Notes: a model not told the origin generated them from the sequence alone. A stretch of 64,000 nucleotides of DNA from an uncultured Aquimarina sp. (GCA_947498595.1 CANMKX010000011.1:60496-124495), one strand, 5' to 3'. Shown: positions 51,397 to 61,608, counted from the first letter of the stretch. Translations and numbers: made by a program.

Positions 51397-54300
51397 ATGA
51401 AATATCATCATATAGAAACCGTGCAGTGTAAATTACAGATACATGATAAATCGTTACATAAATCGCTACAACGTCAACTAGTTCAATTTTATGACATTGG
51501 ACTTTTTCAAGTATTAAATACTGTTTTTAATAAATATGCTGCATTTGAAATAGAGATTTCCAAAATTGAGTTATCATTACCTTCAATACCTTTGCATTTA
51601 TTTAAAACCACCTATTTATCTCTTATAGAAACTGAACTTACTAATTATTTTGATGCTTATTGTAAAGACAATCAAAAGATAGCAAAAAACAAAACTGTAC
51701 AAACGTCAAAAAAAGATACTCTAAGTATTTTAGTTTTTTATTTACAAAGAGGTTATTATCCATCTATTACTGCAAATTTTTTTGATATATGGGAACAAGT
51801 TTTTAAAGAACAACCTAATGTATTAATAACACGATTAATTGCTGTTAAATCTCAACAACTTATAGCTCGGTTAGTAGTACAATTACCTATTTCAAAATTA
51901 TGGAAACTGATACAATTGCGATGTCCATCAATATCACTTTTGAAAAAGTACTACGCATTCTTAAAGCAATCATCTATAAATAACCATGTTGTAGATCGTG
52001 ATTTTTGGCCTCTTGCTTTATGGATTTTATTAGATACGACACAAGAGATGACTTCAACTCAGTTTATCCAAAAGCATTTATATCATTACATTCAGAAAGT
52101 TACTATTTCATCACAATATTTAGCTGAGCGATTCTCGCAATTAAAGGATAAAAAACTAACGAATCTAGTAGCTCCAGTGTTTTTAAATTTGGAGCAATAC
52201 ATCTCTTTAAAAAAACTAGATACTTCAAAAATACTCACACATCCGTTAGAAAATTTAAATGAACAGGAATTGTTGCGAACTTCTTCATTTTTGAAGCAAA
52301 TTTTTAATTCCATAACTTTTAAGGAACAAGAAGATTTTCTATACCACCAACCCTTTGTTGATATACAAAAGATACTGCTTAATAAAACATCTTTTTTTGA
52401 TAGATTTTATGACCTCACCGTACAGATGTTTCAATCTGATATTCATCAAAATAAGTTCAAAGAATTTTTATTTCGGTATGCTTATGGTTATTTTCTATTT
52501 AGTTCACCTAATACGTTTAAGTTAGCTAATTTTATTTCAAATTTTAAAATTTATATAAGAAAATCTATTCGTCTTGGATATCACGATAAACAAGAATATT
52601 TATCAAAAAGTAAGCATAGCTTCCGCGCATTAATTCATTCTGAAAAAGAACAAATTTCTACTATTTCAAAAGGATTTACTACAACTAATCTTGGTTTACA
52701 TTTTTTGCAATACAGTTGTTTTCCTCTTGATGCATTAACACTTACATTCTCTGTACTAGACACTATATTTACGTCTCTTTTTCAGTCTAAAAACAATATT
52801 CAATGGAGGCAAATTTATACAACATATCGTCAAAAAGGTAATCGTTTACATACTCCAGCATTGGTGAATTATTTTTCTCAAAAAACAAATAGAATTGAAT
52901 TTCTTTTACAGTTAGATACTTGGTATCCTTTACAAAAAAATGAAATTACCTATATCAAAAAAGGGTTGCAAACAAAACAAAAGCAACAGCCTAATTTTGC
53001 GACACAACTAGCAACAACATTTCAAGAAGAAAACATTTATAAAATAATTGCTTATATAGAACCAGAACAACAACCTACTATTCTTCACTTTATAAAAAAA
53101 AGTACTAATCTTGTTATCCTTCAATCACTGACGGATAAGCTTACCGATTTTAAAAAAAATATTTACGCTTTTGTTTTATCCTATATTTTATTAGAAAAAG
53201 GGTATAGTTTCCGTAAAAAGAATTTTGTTGAACATCAAATCAAACGCATTGCTCAGTATTTTAATATAACTTATCAGGAACTATTATTATTATTTTCAGA
53301 AACACTAGATCCGAACAGCTCTCTGGGGAAAACAAAAGAATTATATTTAATAATACTAGCTTTAAAAAAAGTACATAAATCAAATTTAAATGACAGCTAC
53401 AAAACTGATTTAAATCCTAATACCCATCTTTTAACACAGGATAACACCTCAACAGATTGGAGTCGTTTATTTGTTTATTATTTAACTCATAATGGCTTTC
53501 CACCAAATTCTTCAATCGATTCTATATTCCATTTGATTTCGCAAATTCCGATAACAATTACATCCAAAGAGGGTTTAAAGCATTTTCTTAAATCTCAAAA
53601 AAATATCACTTATTTTTTAACTTCAAAAATCGCCTTTAAGCAACATATCTCTTTAGACTCTATCGTGCGAATGATTTTTACTCATAAAAAACATCTTGAT
53701 ATTAATAAGCGTGAATCTCTAATACAACCAACATCTAAAAAAGAAGATATTATACATTGGACATCAGTATTTTGTTATTATTTAGAAAATCGAAAATTAC
53801 CTCAATGGTCTACCTTTATTTCTATAGAACAATTACTCAAAAATTCTAATAATGATGCTGAAACACAGAAGAGGATAATCTATTTTCTTAAACAACAGAA
53901 CAACACATCTTTTGTTTGGAAATCCATTGAATCTGTCTCTACGTTTGCTTTTTTTAGAAAGAAATTACTACAATATTTGATTCCAAGCACAACACAACAA
54001 AAAGCACTACTTGCAATTGCTAATTATTTTTCTCCAATCACATCAAATGATCGACAAAATTTTATCAAACATTTTGGAATTATAGCTGATGGTAGTGTAT
54101 TCTGGAAAGTTCTTTTTAGTTCGCGTCAGTTATTTTTTTCAAATTCATCAAATCAATTACAGGTTTTTGGAGCTCGATTACAATATGGATATGGTATGCT
54201 TTTATCTGCTTTTAATATCGCATGTTTTGAGCTTATACAAGATACTGCGATCTTAAAAAAAATAACTCTAACTATAGATGACAAAACCTATTTTCAAGTA

Positions 54301-55410
54301 GCTGATGATGCTTCAAAACGTATCCTAAATAAATTGTTTTCTGCTCCTCTTACATTATCAAAATCAGAAATACAACAGCTTAAAGAACAACTACAGTCAA
54401 CTTCTGAAAACATTTTCAATACGCTTCAAAATCTTCTTTCCGAAAAAAACATCTCACCATCAAAATTCTCAGAATTATACACACATTGGCTGACACTTTT
54501 TGCTCCAAATAATAAATCTGAACTAGTTTCTATTTTTAAAGAATTACACGTTTTATCTCATTACTCAAATAAATACACTTTTGAAGACTCCAAATTATTA
54601 TCGTTATTTTTATGGAAAGCTACATATCATTTCTCTAGTAAAAAACTCCATTTGTATTATGAATTCATTTTTTTAGAACTAGCTCGTTATAGAAAAAGAA
54701 TGTTTCAAATTTTGGTCGCTGAGTGCCACTCTATTGCTACAGAAAAACGCGACATCATGCCTCAATTATATCAAGGTTTATCGGTATTACTAATAAATCA
54801 ACGTGATAATTCTCAAAAATTTAAGAATGATTTTCTTGTAGCTAATGAAAAAGATATTCCTGTTATCTCAAAAACAAAGCAATTACAGGAAGGTGTAGTT
54901 GTATCAAATGCGGGTATTATATTACTTTATAAATTCATGCCTTTATTATTTGAAAGATTAACTCTTTGGGATACTAATGCAAAAGAGTTTTTTAATATTG
55001 AATCTCAAAATAAGGCTGTATTACTATTGCATTATTTATCAACTGGAACTACTGATTTTGAGAATGAACATGATTTATTGATTCAGAAATTGCTCTGTGG
55101 ATTACCTCCAGAAAAAGTTATTCAAAAAGAACAATTATTGAAACATGAAATGCAATTAAGTGATGACTTAATTATCGCCGCTATTCAACAATGGAAAAAA
55201 TTAGGAACATTAAGTATTGAAGGTTTCCGTTCTACATTTTTAAATCGTCAAGGAGTCTTAAAAATTGTTGAGGATCTATATCAAGTCAACATAGAACCAA
55301 CAGGAGTTGATATTTTATTAGATTATCTTCCCTGGACGATTTCAAATGTTCGTTTACCATGGTTAGAAAAAGTGATGCATGTTTCTTGGCGCGAAAAAAG
55401 TGTTTTTTAA
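51397..55410 (+). CDS. eCIS tape-measure protein (Afp14-like)
   Basis: 1337 residues. The opening HHIETVQCKLQIHDKSLHKSLQRQLVQFYD and the ending GVDILLDYLPWTISNVRLPWLEKVMHVSW are hallmarks of the contractile injection system tape measure family. The long middle is repetitive in type (helical segments ending in YFLxxG-like units: VFYLQRGYYPS, VYYLTHNGFPP, CYYLENRKLPQW). Its length should set tube length, so this particle would be relatively long. Confidence 0.85.
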   Translation: MKYHHIETVQCKLQIHDKSLHKSLQRQLVQFYDIGLFQVLNTVFNKYAAFEIEISKIELSLPSIPLHLFKTTYLSLIETELTNYFDAYCKDNQKIAKNKTVQTSKKDTLSILVFYLQRGYYPSITANFFDIWEQVFKEQPNVLITRLIAVKSQQLIARLVVQLPISKLWKLIQLRCPSISLLKKYYAFLKQSSINNHVVDRDFWPLALWILLDTTQEMTSTQFIQKHLYHYIQKVTISSQYLAERFSQLKDKKLTNLVAPVFLNLEQYISLKKLDTSKILTHPLENLNEQELLRTSSFLKQIFNSITFKEQEDFLYHQPFVDIQKILLNKTSFFDRFYDLTVQMFQSDIHQNKFKEFLFRYAYGYFLFSSPNTFKLANFISNFKIYIRKSIRLGYHDKQEYLSKSKHSFRALIHSEKEQISTISKGFTTTNLGLHFLQYSCFPLDALTLTFSVLDTIFTSLFQSKNNIQWRQIYTTYRQKGNRLHTPALVNYFSQKTNRIEFLLQLDTWYPLQKNEITYIKKGLQTKQKQQPNFATQLATTFQEENIYKIIAYIEPEQQPTILHFIKKSTNLVILQSLTDKLTDFKKNIYAFVLSYILLEKGYSFRKKNFVEHQIKRIAQYFNITYQELLLLFSETLDPNSSLGKTKELYLIILALKKVHKSNLNDSYKTDLNPNTHLLTQDNTSTDWSRLFVYYLTHNGFPPNSSIDSIFHLISQIPITITSKEGLKHFLKSQKNITYFLTSKIAFKQHISLDSIVRMIFTHKKHLDINKRESLIQPTSKKEDIIHWTSVFCYYLENRKLPQWSTFISIEQLLKNSNNDAETQKRIIYFLKQQNNTSFVWKSIESVSTFAFFRKKLLQYLIPSTTQQKALLAIANYFSPITSNDRQNFIKHFGIIADGSVFWKVLFSSRQLFFSNSSNQLQVFGARLQYGYGMLLSAFNIACFELIQDTAILKKITLTIDDKTYFQVADDASKRILNKLFSAPLTLSKSEIQQLKEQLQSTSENIFNTLQNLLSEKNISPSKFSELYTHWLTLFAPNNKSELVSIFKELHVLSHYSNKYTFEDSKLLSLFLWKATYHFSSKKLHLYYEFIFLELARYRKRMFQILVAECHSIATEKRDIMPQLYQGLSVLLINQRDNSQKFKNDFLVANEKDIPVISKTKQLQEGVVVSNAGIILLYKFMPLLFERLTLWDTNAKEFFNIESQNKAVLLLHYLSTGTTDFENEHDLLIQKLLCGLPPEKVIQKEQLLKHEMQLSDDLIIAAIQQWKKLGTLSIEGFRSTFLNRQGVLKIVEDLYQVNIEPTGVDILLDYLPWTISNVRLPWLEKVMHVSWREKSVF

Positions 55411-55495
55411 TTTATTTTTTATTTCTGAAAATAAAATCACAACTCCAGACAATCTATTTTTAGATATAATTTGTAGGTTTGAATTTATCAACGTA

Positions 55496-56158
55496 ATGTT
55501 TATGAATAAAGCTAAAAAACCTTGGCCAACTAAAGATGCTATGGAACAAGTTTATGAAATGAATCTTTGGGGTGGACATCCTTCTTCATTTTATTCTGGT
55601 ATGGGATCTCATGACCCTAAAATAACAATCCCTTATATTACTGCTCTTACTACTTTTTTAACATCCTTTAAAGATCCACTTATTGTATGTGATTTGGGTT
55701 GTGGTGATTTTAATATTGGAAAGGAATTGGTTTCATTAACCAAAAAATACATTGCAATTGATATTGTTACCGACTTGATAGTATATAACCGGAAACATTT
55801 TAAACAAGAAAATCTAGAATTTCATTGTTTGGATATCGCTACAGATAATATACCTAATGGAGATTGTGCTATTATTAGACAAGTATTACAACACTTATCA
55901 AATACTGAGATTTTGAGTATTCTAAAAAAATTAAGTGGTTTTAAATATATAATCGTGACAGAACATTTACCTGAAGGAAATTTTATTCCTAATAAAGATA
56001 TCATTTCTGGACAAGGAATACGATTGAAAAAACAGAGCGGGATTGATTTATTAGTTGCTCCATTTAATTTTAAAATAAAAGAGAAAAAACAATTGGTTTC
56101 TTTTTCATCAAATAGTCATAAAGGAATTATAATAACGACACTTTATACGCTCTTCTAA
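55496..56158 (+). CDS. Class I SAM-dependent methyltransferase, eCIS-linked
   Basis: 220 residues from ATG 55496 (another ATG at 55502; the frame also extends upstream into the tape-measure gene, which is less likely). SAM motif I is LIVCDLGCGDFNIGKEL, followed by the acidic AIDIV, LEFHCLDIA and a motif-IV-like IIRQVLQHLS. Substrate unknown. It directly follows the tape-measure gene and precedes a convergent terminator, so it might modify an eCIS component; that is inference from position only. Confidence 0.7.
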   Translation: MFMNKAKKPWPTKDAMEQVYEMNLWGGHPSSFYSGMGSHDPKITIPYITALTTFLTSFKDPLIVCDLGCGDFNIGKELVSLTKKYIAIDIVTDLIVYNRKHFKQENLEFHCLDIATDNIPNGDCAIIRQVLQHLSNTEILSILKKLSGFKYIIVTEHLPEGNFIPNKDIISGQGIRLKKQSGIDLLVAPFNFKIKEKKQLVSFSSNSHKGIIITTLYTLF

Positions 56159-56169
56159 ATTAAAACCAA

Positions 56170-56192
56170 AGAGAAGCTATGCAAGCTTCTCT
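56170..56192. terminator. Convergent terminator
   Basis: AGAGAAGCT / AGCTTCTCT with a 5-nt loop, between the plus-strand methyltransferase and the minus-strand peptide genes. Confidence 0.75.
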
Positions 56193-56209
56193 CTAGCTAC
56201 ATTATTTGA

Positions 56210-56452
56210 TTAATATTCTGGACAGCAAGATCCACTCTGAACGATCCCTAAACATCTTCCTCCAGGAAAGGCACCTCCAAAAGCTGTTCCTTTTGCTGGG
56301 TACGAACAAACTTGTCCTCTGGTAGTAACTTCATGACTTGTATAAGTAGCAACACATGGACATGGATCAAAGTCTTTTAGCATTCCTCCAGTAATTTCTT
56401 TTTGCTCTATTTTACTTAAAGCTTTTCCTAAATTTAAAATTGTTTTTTTCAT
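56210..56452 (-). CDS. GG-leader cysteine-rich peptide precursor 1
   Basis: 80 residues. Leader MKKTILNLGKALSKIEQKEI ends in TGG, a double-glycine cleavage site like those of Bacteroidota bacteriocin-type precursors. The mature part has six cysteines (PCPC, QVC, RC, SCC) and the conserved block CSYPAKGTAFGG, FPGGRCLG. Probably secreted by a C39-type transporter (not in the window), with three disulfides formed by the VKOR-thioredoxin fusion encoded upstream on the same strand. Confidence 0.75.
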   Translation of the reverse strand: MKKTILNLGKALSKIEQKEITGGMLKDFDPCPCVATYTSHEVTTRGQVCSYPAKGTAFGGAFPGGRCLGIVQSGSCCPEY

Positions 56453-56482
56453 AATTATTTTGATTCTTATTTAATGATTGAT

Positions 56483-56719
56483 TTAAAAATTAGTACGGCA
56501 AACTCCGTTATATACAACTCCCAAACATCTACCTCCTGGAAAAGGACCTCCAAAAATAGTCCCAGCAGCAGGATAAGAACAGCTACCTGTGGTTGCGTTG
56601 TGTACAACATAATCTGAGCTACCTGGACACGGTACAAAATCCTCAAACATTCCTCCAGTAATTTCTTTCTGTTCTGTTTTACTTAAAGTTTTTCCTAAAT
56701 TTAAAATTGTTTTTTTCAT
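56483..56719 (-). CDS. GG-leader cysteine-rich peptide precursor 2
   Basis: 78 residues, paralogue of precursor 1. The leader is almost identical (MKKTILNLGKTLSKTEQKEI, TGG). The mature part has four cysteines (PCPG, SCSYPA, GGRCLG, GVCRT), so the pair that is CPC/CC in precursor 1 is lost on both sides. This fits loss of one disulfide. Common core: CSYPA-GT-FGG-FPGGRCLG. Confidence 0.75.
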   Translation of the reverse strand: MKKTILNLGKTLSKTEQKEITGGMFEDFVPCPGSSDYVVHNATTGSCSYPAAGTIFGGPFPGGRCLGVVYNGVCRTNF

Positions 56720-56845
56720 AATTAAATGATTGAAATTAATTTGATTCTCTGATTTATTTCAAGGCACTCAAAGATTTATGCCTATTCCACTAAAGGAATA
56801 TTGTTTATTCTGTTTTATTTAATTGGTAGTTTTTAAGAGTACTGA

Positions 56846-58423
56846 TTAACTACAATTATCATATAAGTCTTCTATAAAATAATTCAAATCTGTACGATCA
56901 TATTCTATGGGATATGACCTTCCGTTTATTAAGATTTCTGGCGTAAAATTGATTCCGTTATTGGTACACCAATTCTTTTCTTCTGCTAATACAGCTACAT
57001 ACGTTTCATTTGATGAACATTGCCCCCATTTTTCTAGCCAGCTTTTAGGTTCATTTTCCTCATAAATCTCATTCAGTGCTTTTAAACACGTCTTTGTTCC
57101 TTCGTTATTAAATATTTCTAATAATCTAGAAGTAATGACAACTGCTTTACTTTCTTTGTCAGTAGTATTGACATTAAAACGTACTCTTATCTTTACGTTA
57201 TTTTTATGTCTTTCGAGTATCGTTTCTAATTGTTTATGAACCATCTTGCAATGACCACAAAATGGATTAGTTATAATTATTATTTCTAGTGTTGAATCTA
57301 GGTTTCCAAAAACAATCTCCTTAGTAGTATTAATTTGAGTATTGTAATATGTTTTTTTCTGAAGTAGACTATTGAATATCTCAAAATTTCGTTTGAATTT
57401 AGTGAGCTTTATTTTCTGATCTTTAAGTTTTACTACATCTGATAGTAATGGTTTTACAAAACTCCAACTCAAGTAAGCTGATATTAAACTAATAAGTATC
57501 GTAATTACATTACTTATTTCTTTTATAGCTACAAAAGAAAAATTTAAAACTGAAATGACTCCTTGAAACCAAAGTATTCCTACAATAGATATGCATAATA
57601 GACACCATGATTTTGCAACTCTATATTGATAATAAATAGAATAAATCGTTACAGGCAATGCCATTAAACTTATAAGATATAACAATTGATAATTAACATT
57701 GAGTATAGACGAAATTGCTAAACCAACAAAATACACCATGCTAATATCACTTAATTTAAAACTCTTAGTAATTCTAGCTCCTTTAGAGTTTAAAATGTTA
57801 TCGCAACCTTTTTTTTCATCATTCCCTGAGCAAAAAGCATTACCTAATAAAGTAGTATCCCTTAGTTCTTGCTTTAGTATTGTATAGGTCAGCAATATCC
57901 CTAATAAAGATGCTAACAGATGTAATTGCGCCACCATTCCAACTCCTTTACTTATCAGTAAAAAAACAGTTAGTACCAATAAAAGCACTATTAGTATGTA
58001 ATTTTTTAATTCAAAAGTGGTGGTATTTACATCGTTTTTGAGTTCGTTTTTTTCAACAGCTACGATAATACCTGTAAATCTTTTTAAGAATTCGGATATA
58101 GTTATTTTTTCAGTTTTTTTAGTTTCGTGAAAAACAGTATATGTTTCTGTACTTGTTGTTCTATATACAGTAACTAATTCTTTACTCGATGCCGTTTTTA
58201 TTTGAGCAATGAATGCTTGCGGTAATTGCTCTAATGTAGTTGTATCTTTAGAAATTTCTGCTGCAATGTTTTCAATATTAAAATGATCCAAAACCCCTGT
58301 TACTGCATGTAAACTAGGATACGATGGATGGCTTTTTAATTGAAACCATAGTTCTTCTTTATCAAAAGAAATTTTATTTTTCTTTAGAAGAACTTCTACT
58401 GAATTTATTAATGTGTCTTTCAA
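56846..58423 (-). CDS. C39-like / VKOR / thioredoxin fusion, disulfide-forming maturase
   Basis: 525 residues in three parts. Residues 1-125 resemble a C39 peptidase fold (FQLKSHPSYPSLHAVTGVLDHF ... AFIAQIK), but no cysteine is present, so it is not an active peptidase and may instead bind GG leaders. Residues 140-320 are a VKOR membrane domain with loop cysteines (FCSGNDEKKGC, about 199-207) and the active CLLC (about 272). The C-terminus is DsbA/thioredoxin-like with FCGHC (about 389). It would oxidise exported proteins using quinone. It is upstream of the two cysteine-rich peptides on the same strand. Confidence 0.82.
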   Translation of the reverse strand: MKDTLINSVEVLLKKNKISFDKEELWFQLKSHPSYPSLHAVTGVLDHFNIENIAAEISKDTTTLEQLPQAFIAQIKTASSKELVTVYRTTSTETYTVFHETKKTEKITISEFLKRFTGIIVAVEKNELKNDVNTTTFELKNYILIVLLLVLTVFLLISKGVGMVAQLHLLASLLGILLTYTILKQELRDTTLLGNAFCSGNDEKKGCDNILNSKGARITKSFKLSDISMVYFVGLAISSILNVNYQLLYLISLMALPVTIYSIYYQYRVAKSWCLLCISIVGILWFQGVISVLNFSFVAIKEISNVITILISLISAYLSWSFVKPLLSDVVKLKDQKIKLTKFKRNFEIFNSLLQKKTYYNTQINTTKEIVFGNLDSTLEIIIITNPFCGHCKMVHKQLETILERHKNNVKIRVRFNVNTTDKESKAVVITSRLLEIFNNEGTKTCLKALNEIYEENEPKSWLEKWGQCSSNETYVAVLAEEKNWCTNNGINFTPEILINGRSYPIEYDRTDLNYFIEDLYDNCS

Positions 58424-58466
58424 AATGTGTAATCATTTTTAAGACTCTTCCTACTTTTTTAATTTG

Positions 58467-61187
58467 TTACCCTTTTATTTTAAAAAAAAATAAAATAATT
58501 AAAAAGAATACTGCAAAACCAATATAGTAATACACTGTATAATTATGCTCAAAAGTAGGGTTTGTATCTCCTATTAAAACAAAAGAAGCCCAATAAAATG
58601 GTGAAATATCGGATAAGGAATGTTTTTTTAAATAAGTACGTTTTGCATTGCTTAAAGCAACAACTTTTGACGAAGAATTGTCTAAATCTCTATAAAAATC
58701 TTCCATGATTTTGGCTGTAGAAGTATCATTGGCATTCCATAGAGAAGATATAACTGCATTTGCTCCAGAATGAAAGAAGCCTCTAGCTAAACTAAAAACC
58801 CCTTCACCATTATTAATCTCCCCTAAATTTGTTTCGCAAGCACTCAATACAATAAGATCTGCATTGTTTTTATAGGTATATAGTTCATGCAATTTAACTG
58901 TATCTCTAACAAAATAAATTTCTGGATTATTATTAGAATTTGCGTGGGTTGCTAAATGGATAATTTTTGAATCAATACTGTTTTTTATAAAATTTTGCTT
59001 AGTGGATTCTGTATGAAAATATGTTTTGCCTTTTAATATTTGATTTATAGTGGCAATTTCTTTTTGCGTATTTTCTAAAGAGTTCAGTGATTTATTAAAA
59101 AAATCAACTGGAGCAAATCCTATGAAATCACGATTTGTTTTTCGTTCAACATTAGCATTTTGTATCAAAAAAGGTATTGAATAGGCATAACTAATATCGT
59201 TTTGCTCTATTAAATATTTTAAAGTTTCCTTATTTGTAGTAAATGCTTCAAAAGGGATATCCTGCATCGAAATATCTGGAATAATAAGGAGTTGTTTATT
59301 CTTTATAAATGTTTCTAGATCATGGCTTAGAAAAAACTGTGTGTATATATCGTATGCTATCTCTTTGAAATGAGTTAATTCACTCTTAGTTTTCAAGGGT
59401 CTTGATATCAAATTTCGATATCTATTTAATTTAATAATTAAATCATTTGTGTTTTTAATCTTAATACTAAGATGATTATCTTTTGAAATAATTAATCCAT
59501 ATAAGCTTGGATTTATTAGATCATTTGTATCTAAAGTATATGAAATAATTACTGTATTGGGATCTAGTTTTTTTTGAATATTTTCTATCGATAATTCATT
59601 TGCATCAGGTGTATTAATAAGATAATTAGGGTTTTCTCTTTTGATAGAATCATTAAATACCTGGTAACGTTTTTTTAACTCAAATAAAGAATCTTTTTCT
59701 TTATTGTACACTACCTTTTTTCTGTCTAAAATTTCTTCTAATTTTAAAATACTCCTTTTTAAGTTTAATTTTTTATTTCTTATTTCTCTAGATAATCTAG
59801 ATTGCTCAACATTTTCTTTAATTGTCTGAATCAATAGCAATGCCCTATTTTTTTCCATAAAATGTAACATCTCCTCCTCTTTTCTTAAAATATAAGCAGC
59901 TCTTATCCCTAAAGTATATGTTTTTGATGCTTCTTTTTTCCAAAGTAGTTTCGTACTCATTTCAAAACTATCATCTAAGACGATCGTGACTAACTGATCG
60001 CTAATTTTAACGGTTTTTATCGCTTTCTCTAAATATATTTTGTTTGTAGTTTGGTGAAATAAGTCTAATAGTATTTTTATTTTAGTTCTTAATGCTATAA
60101 AAACATTTCTTCTATCGCTTATCTTTAATAATTGAAATTGTGAAGGTTCTTGATGGTTTAAATTTTCGTGCTGATCGAAACTCCAATTCAAGGATTTTTC
60201 AATGTTTTTAAGAGCTTCTAAATAGTTGCTTTTTTGAAGGTAATAATTTGCTATGTTCCTATAGCTTTCTGCATTATTAATAGGATCTTTTTTGTCAAAT
60301 AACAAACTCTTCTTCAGGTAAAATAATGTGCTATCTTTTTTTTGTTTTAAATATAATTCTCCTAAGTTTATATAAGAATTAGCAATTGTTGATGAGTCTT
60401 TATCCTGTAAAGCTTTTTCTAAGTTTTTATTATAATACTTGCGAGCACTATCAAAATCATTTAAATAATCATTTGCATATAAATTAGCATAAGCAGCATT
60501 TAAAGAGTAATATCTATTTAAATTAAGTATATTTTGGTGTAATTCTACTAAACTATCTGCTTTTTTCAAGTAAATCACACCTTTTTGTGATGCCTTTTTA
60601 TTGTCTAAAAAATCGCATATTAATGATGTATTTATGTATAATGATAGTAAGTTTCTTCTCGAAGAAAAATTTTGTATTGTGTCTGTTTCTAATAAGTAAA
60701 TTCCTTTTTTAGAATATTCTAAAGCTTTGTAAAATTCTCCTTTTCTTCTATAATATTTGCCGATTTCACCATAAGATCTAGCTACTTTATTTTGTGTAAT
60801 ATTTGAATTAATAACTTTTTTAAAGTATTTAATTGCTTGATCAAAATCATCATTTTTTTTACTAAATATTCCTACATTATAAAGTGCATTTTCGTATTCT
60901 ACAGAAGTATCTTTTCTCTTTTTTAAATACATAACTTCTAATTTGGCATATTTACTAGCCAAAGTAAGCTCCTTCTTTTTGTAGTAATAAATAGAAAAAT
61001 AATGAGCTATTTCAGGATAAGAAACAGAACTTTGAAAACAATCTAACAATAAACTGTCGATCTCTTGCTCTGTAATTTCATTTTGTTTTTTTATTATCTC
61101 ATATTTTTCGTAGCAATTTTGACTACTCATAGAAAAGATTCCTATAAGTAGCCAAAAGTAGCATTGAAATATTTTGTTATTGATCAT
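58467..61187 (-). CDS. CHAT-domain protease with TPR repeats, membrane-anchored
   Basis: 906 residues from MINNKIF (61187), a signal-like start. I prefer this start to an upstream in-frame ATG because it overlaps the lipoprotein stop in a coupled way. TPRs cover about residues 60-420, then a coiled-coil region, then the CHAT domain with the caspase-like dyad HLATHA (about residue 745) and LSACET (about 782), followed by GEGVFSLARGFFHSGANAVISSLW. A single membrane helix (YYYIGFAVFFLIILFFF) ends the protein. CHAT proteases act in gasdermin-type defence and TPR-CHAT in type III-E CRISPR; here the neighbours are an ECF sigma factor and a TPR protein, an arrangement I recall as common in Bacteroidota. 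Confidence 0.85.
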   Translation of the reverse strand: MINNKIFQCYFWLLIGIFSMSSQNCYEKYEIIKKQNEITEQEIDSLLLDCFQSSVSYPEIAHYFSIYYYKKKELTLASKYAKLEVMYLKKRKDTSVEYENALYNVGIFSKKNDDFDQAIKYFKKVINSNITQNKVARSYGEIGKYYRRKGEFYKALEYSKKGIYLLETDTIQNFSSRRNLLSLYINTSLICDFLDNKKASQKGVIYLKKADSLVELHQNILNLNRYYSLNAAYANLYANDYLNDFDSARKYYNKNLEKALQDKDSSTIANSYINLGELYLKQKKDSTLFYLKKSLLFDKKDPINNAESYRNIANYYLQKSNYLEALKNIEKSLNWSFDQHENLNHQEPSQFQLLKISDRRNVFIALRTKIKILLDLFHQTTNKIYLEKAIKTVKISDQLVTIVLDDSFEMSTKLLWKKEASKTYTLGIRAAYILRKEEEMLHFMEKNRALLLIQTIKENVEQSRLSREIRNKKLNLKRSILKLEEILDRKKVVYNKEKDSLFELKKRYQVFNDSIKRENPNYLINTPDANELSIENIQKKLDPNTVIISYTLDTNDLINPSLYGLIISKDNHLSIKIKNTNDLIIKLNRYRNLISRPLKTKSELTHFKEIAYDIYTQFFLSHDLETFIKNKQLLIIPDISMQDIPFEAFTTNKETLKYLIEQNDISYAYSIPFLIQNANVERKTNRDFIGFAPVDFFNKSLNSLENTQKEIATINQILKGKTYFHTESTKQNFIKNSIDSKIIHLATHANSNNNPEIYFVRDTVKLHELYTYKNNADLIVLSACETNLGEINNGEGVFSLARGFFHSGANAVISSLWNANDTSTAKIMEDFYRDLDNSSSKVVALSNAKRTYLKKHSLSDISPFYWASFVLIGDTNPTFEHNYTVYYYIGFAVFFLIILFFFKIKG

Positions 61188-61608
61188 TATAATTACAGGT
61201 GACTCCATTACCGTCTCCAATTTCTATTCTCTCAACATCATCATCTGCTTCAATTCTAACCTTATGCTGAAAATTAAAATCATGAATAATAATTTCTCTA
61301 ATTATCCATATTTCTGCATTAGGATTTGCTGTACATGGGATAACTTCAACTAATCCTAATGATATCACTCCTTCATTAAATCGTATCGTTTCTTTTTCTG
61401 CCTCGGTTGTATTAGGTTCGTATGTTATAATTATTTCGTTTTCTACTATCGTATAATTAACAGGAGTTCCGTCAACATATGTTAAATCTGGTATAGAATT
61501 CTTTTCAAAACTTACTGGTTCAATTTCAGTCAATTCATTGTTTTGTTGACAAGCCGTAAAAATACTAAGCGAAAGCAATAATACTTTAAAAATGTTTCTT
61601 TTCTTCAT
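61177..61608 (-). CDS. Lipoprotein of unknown function upstream of CHAT gene
   Basis: 143 residues; lipobox FTACQ (Cys20). Beta-rich acidic protein (DDDVERIEIGDGNG). Its stop lies inside the start of the CHAT gene (11-nt overlap), so both are co-translated. No recognised family; perhaps a ligand-sensing partner or substrate of the CHAT protease, an inference from coupling only. Confidence 0.7.
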   Translation of the reverse strand: MKKRNIFKVLLLSLSIFTACQQNNELTEIEPVSFEKNSIPDLTYVDGTPVNYTIVENEIIITYEPNTTEAEKETIRFNEGVISLGLVEVIPCTANPNAEIWIIREIIIHDFNFQHKVRIEADDDVERIEIGDGNGVTCNYNDQ

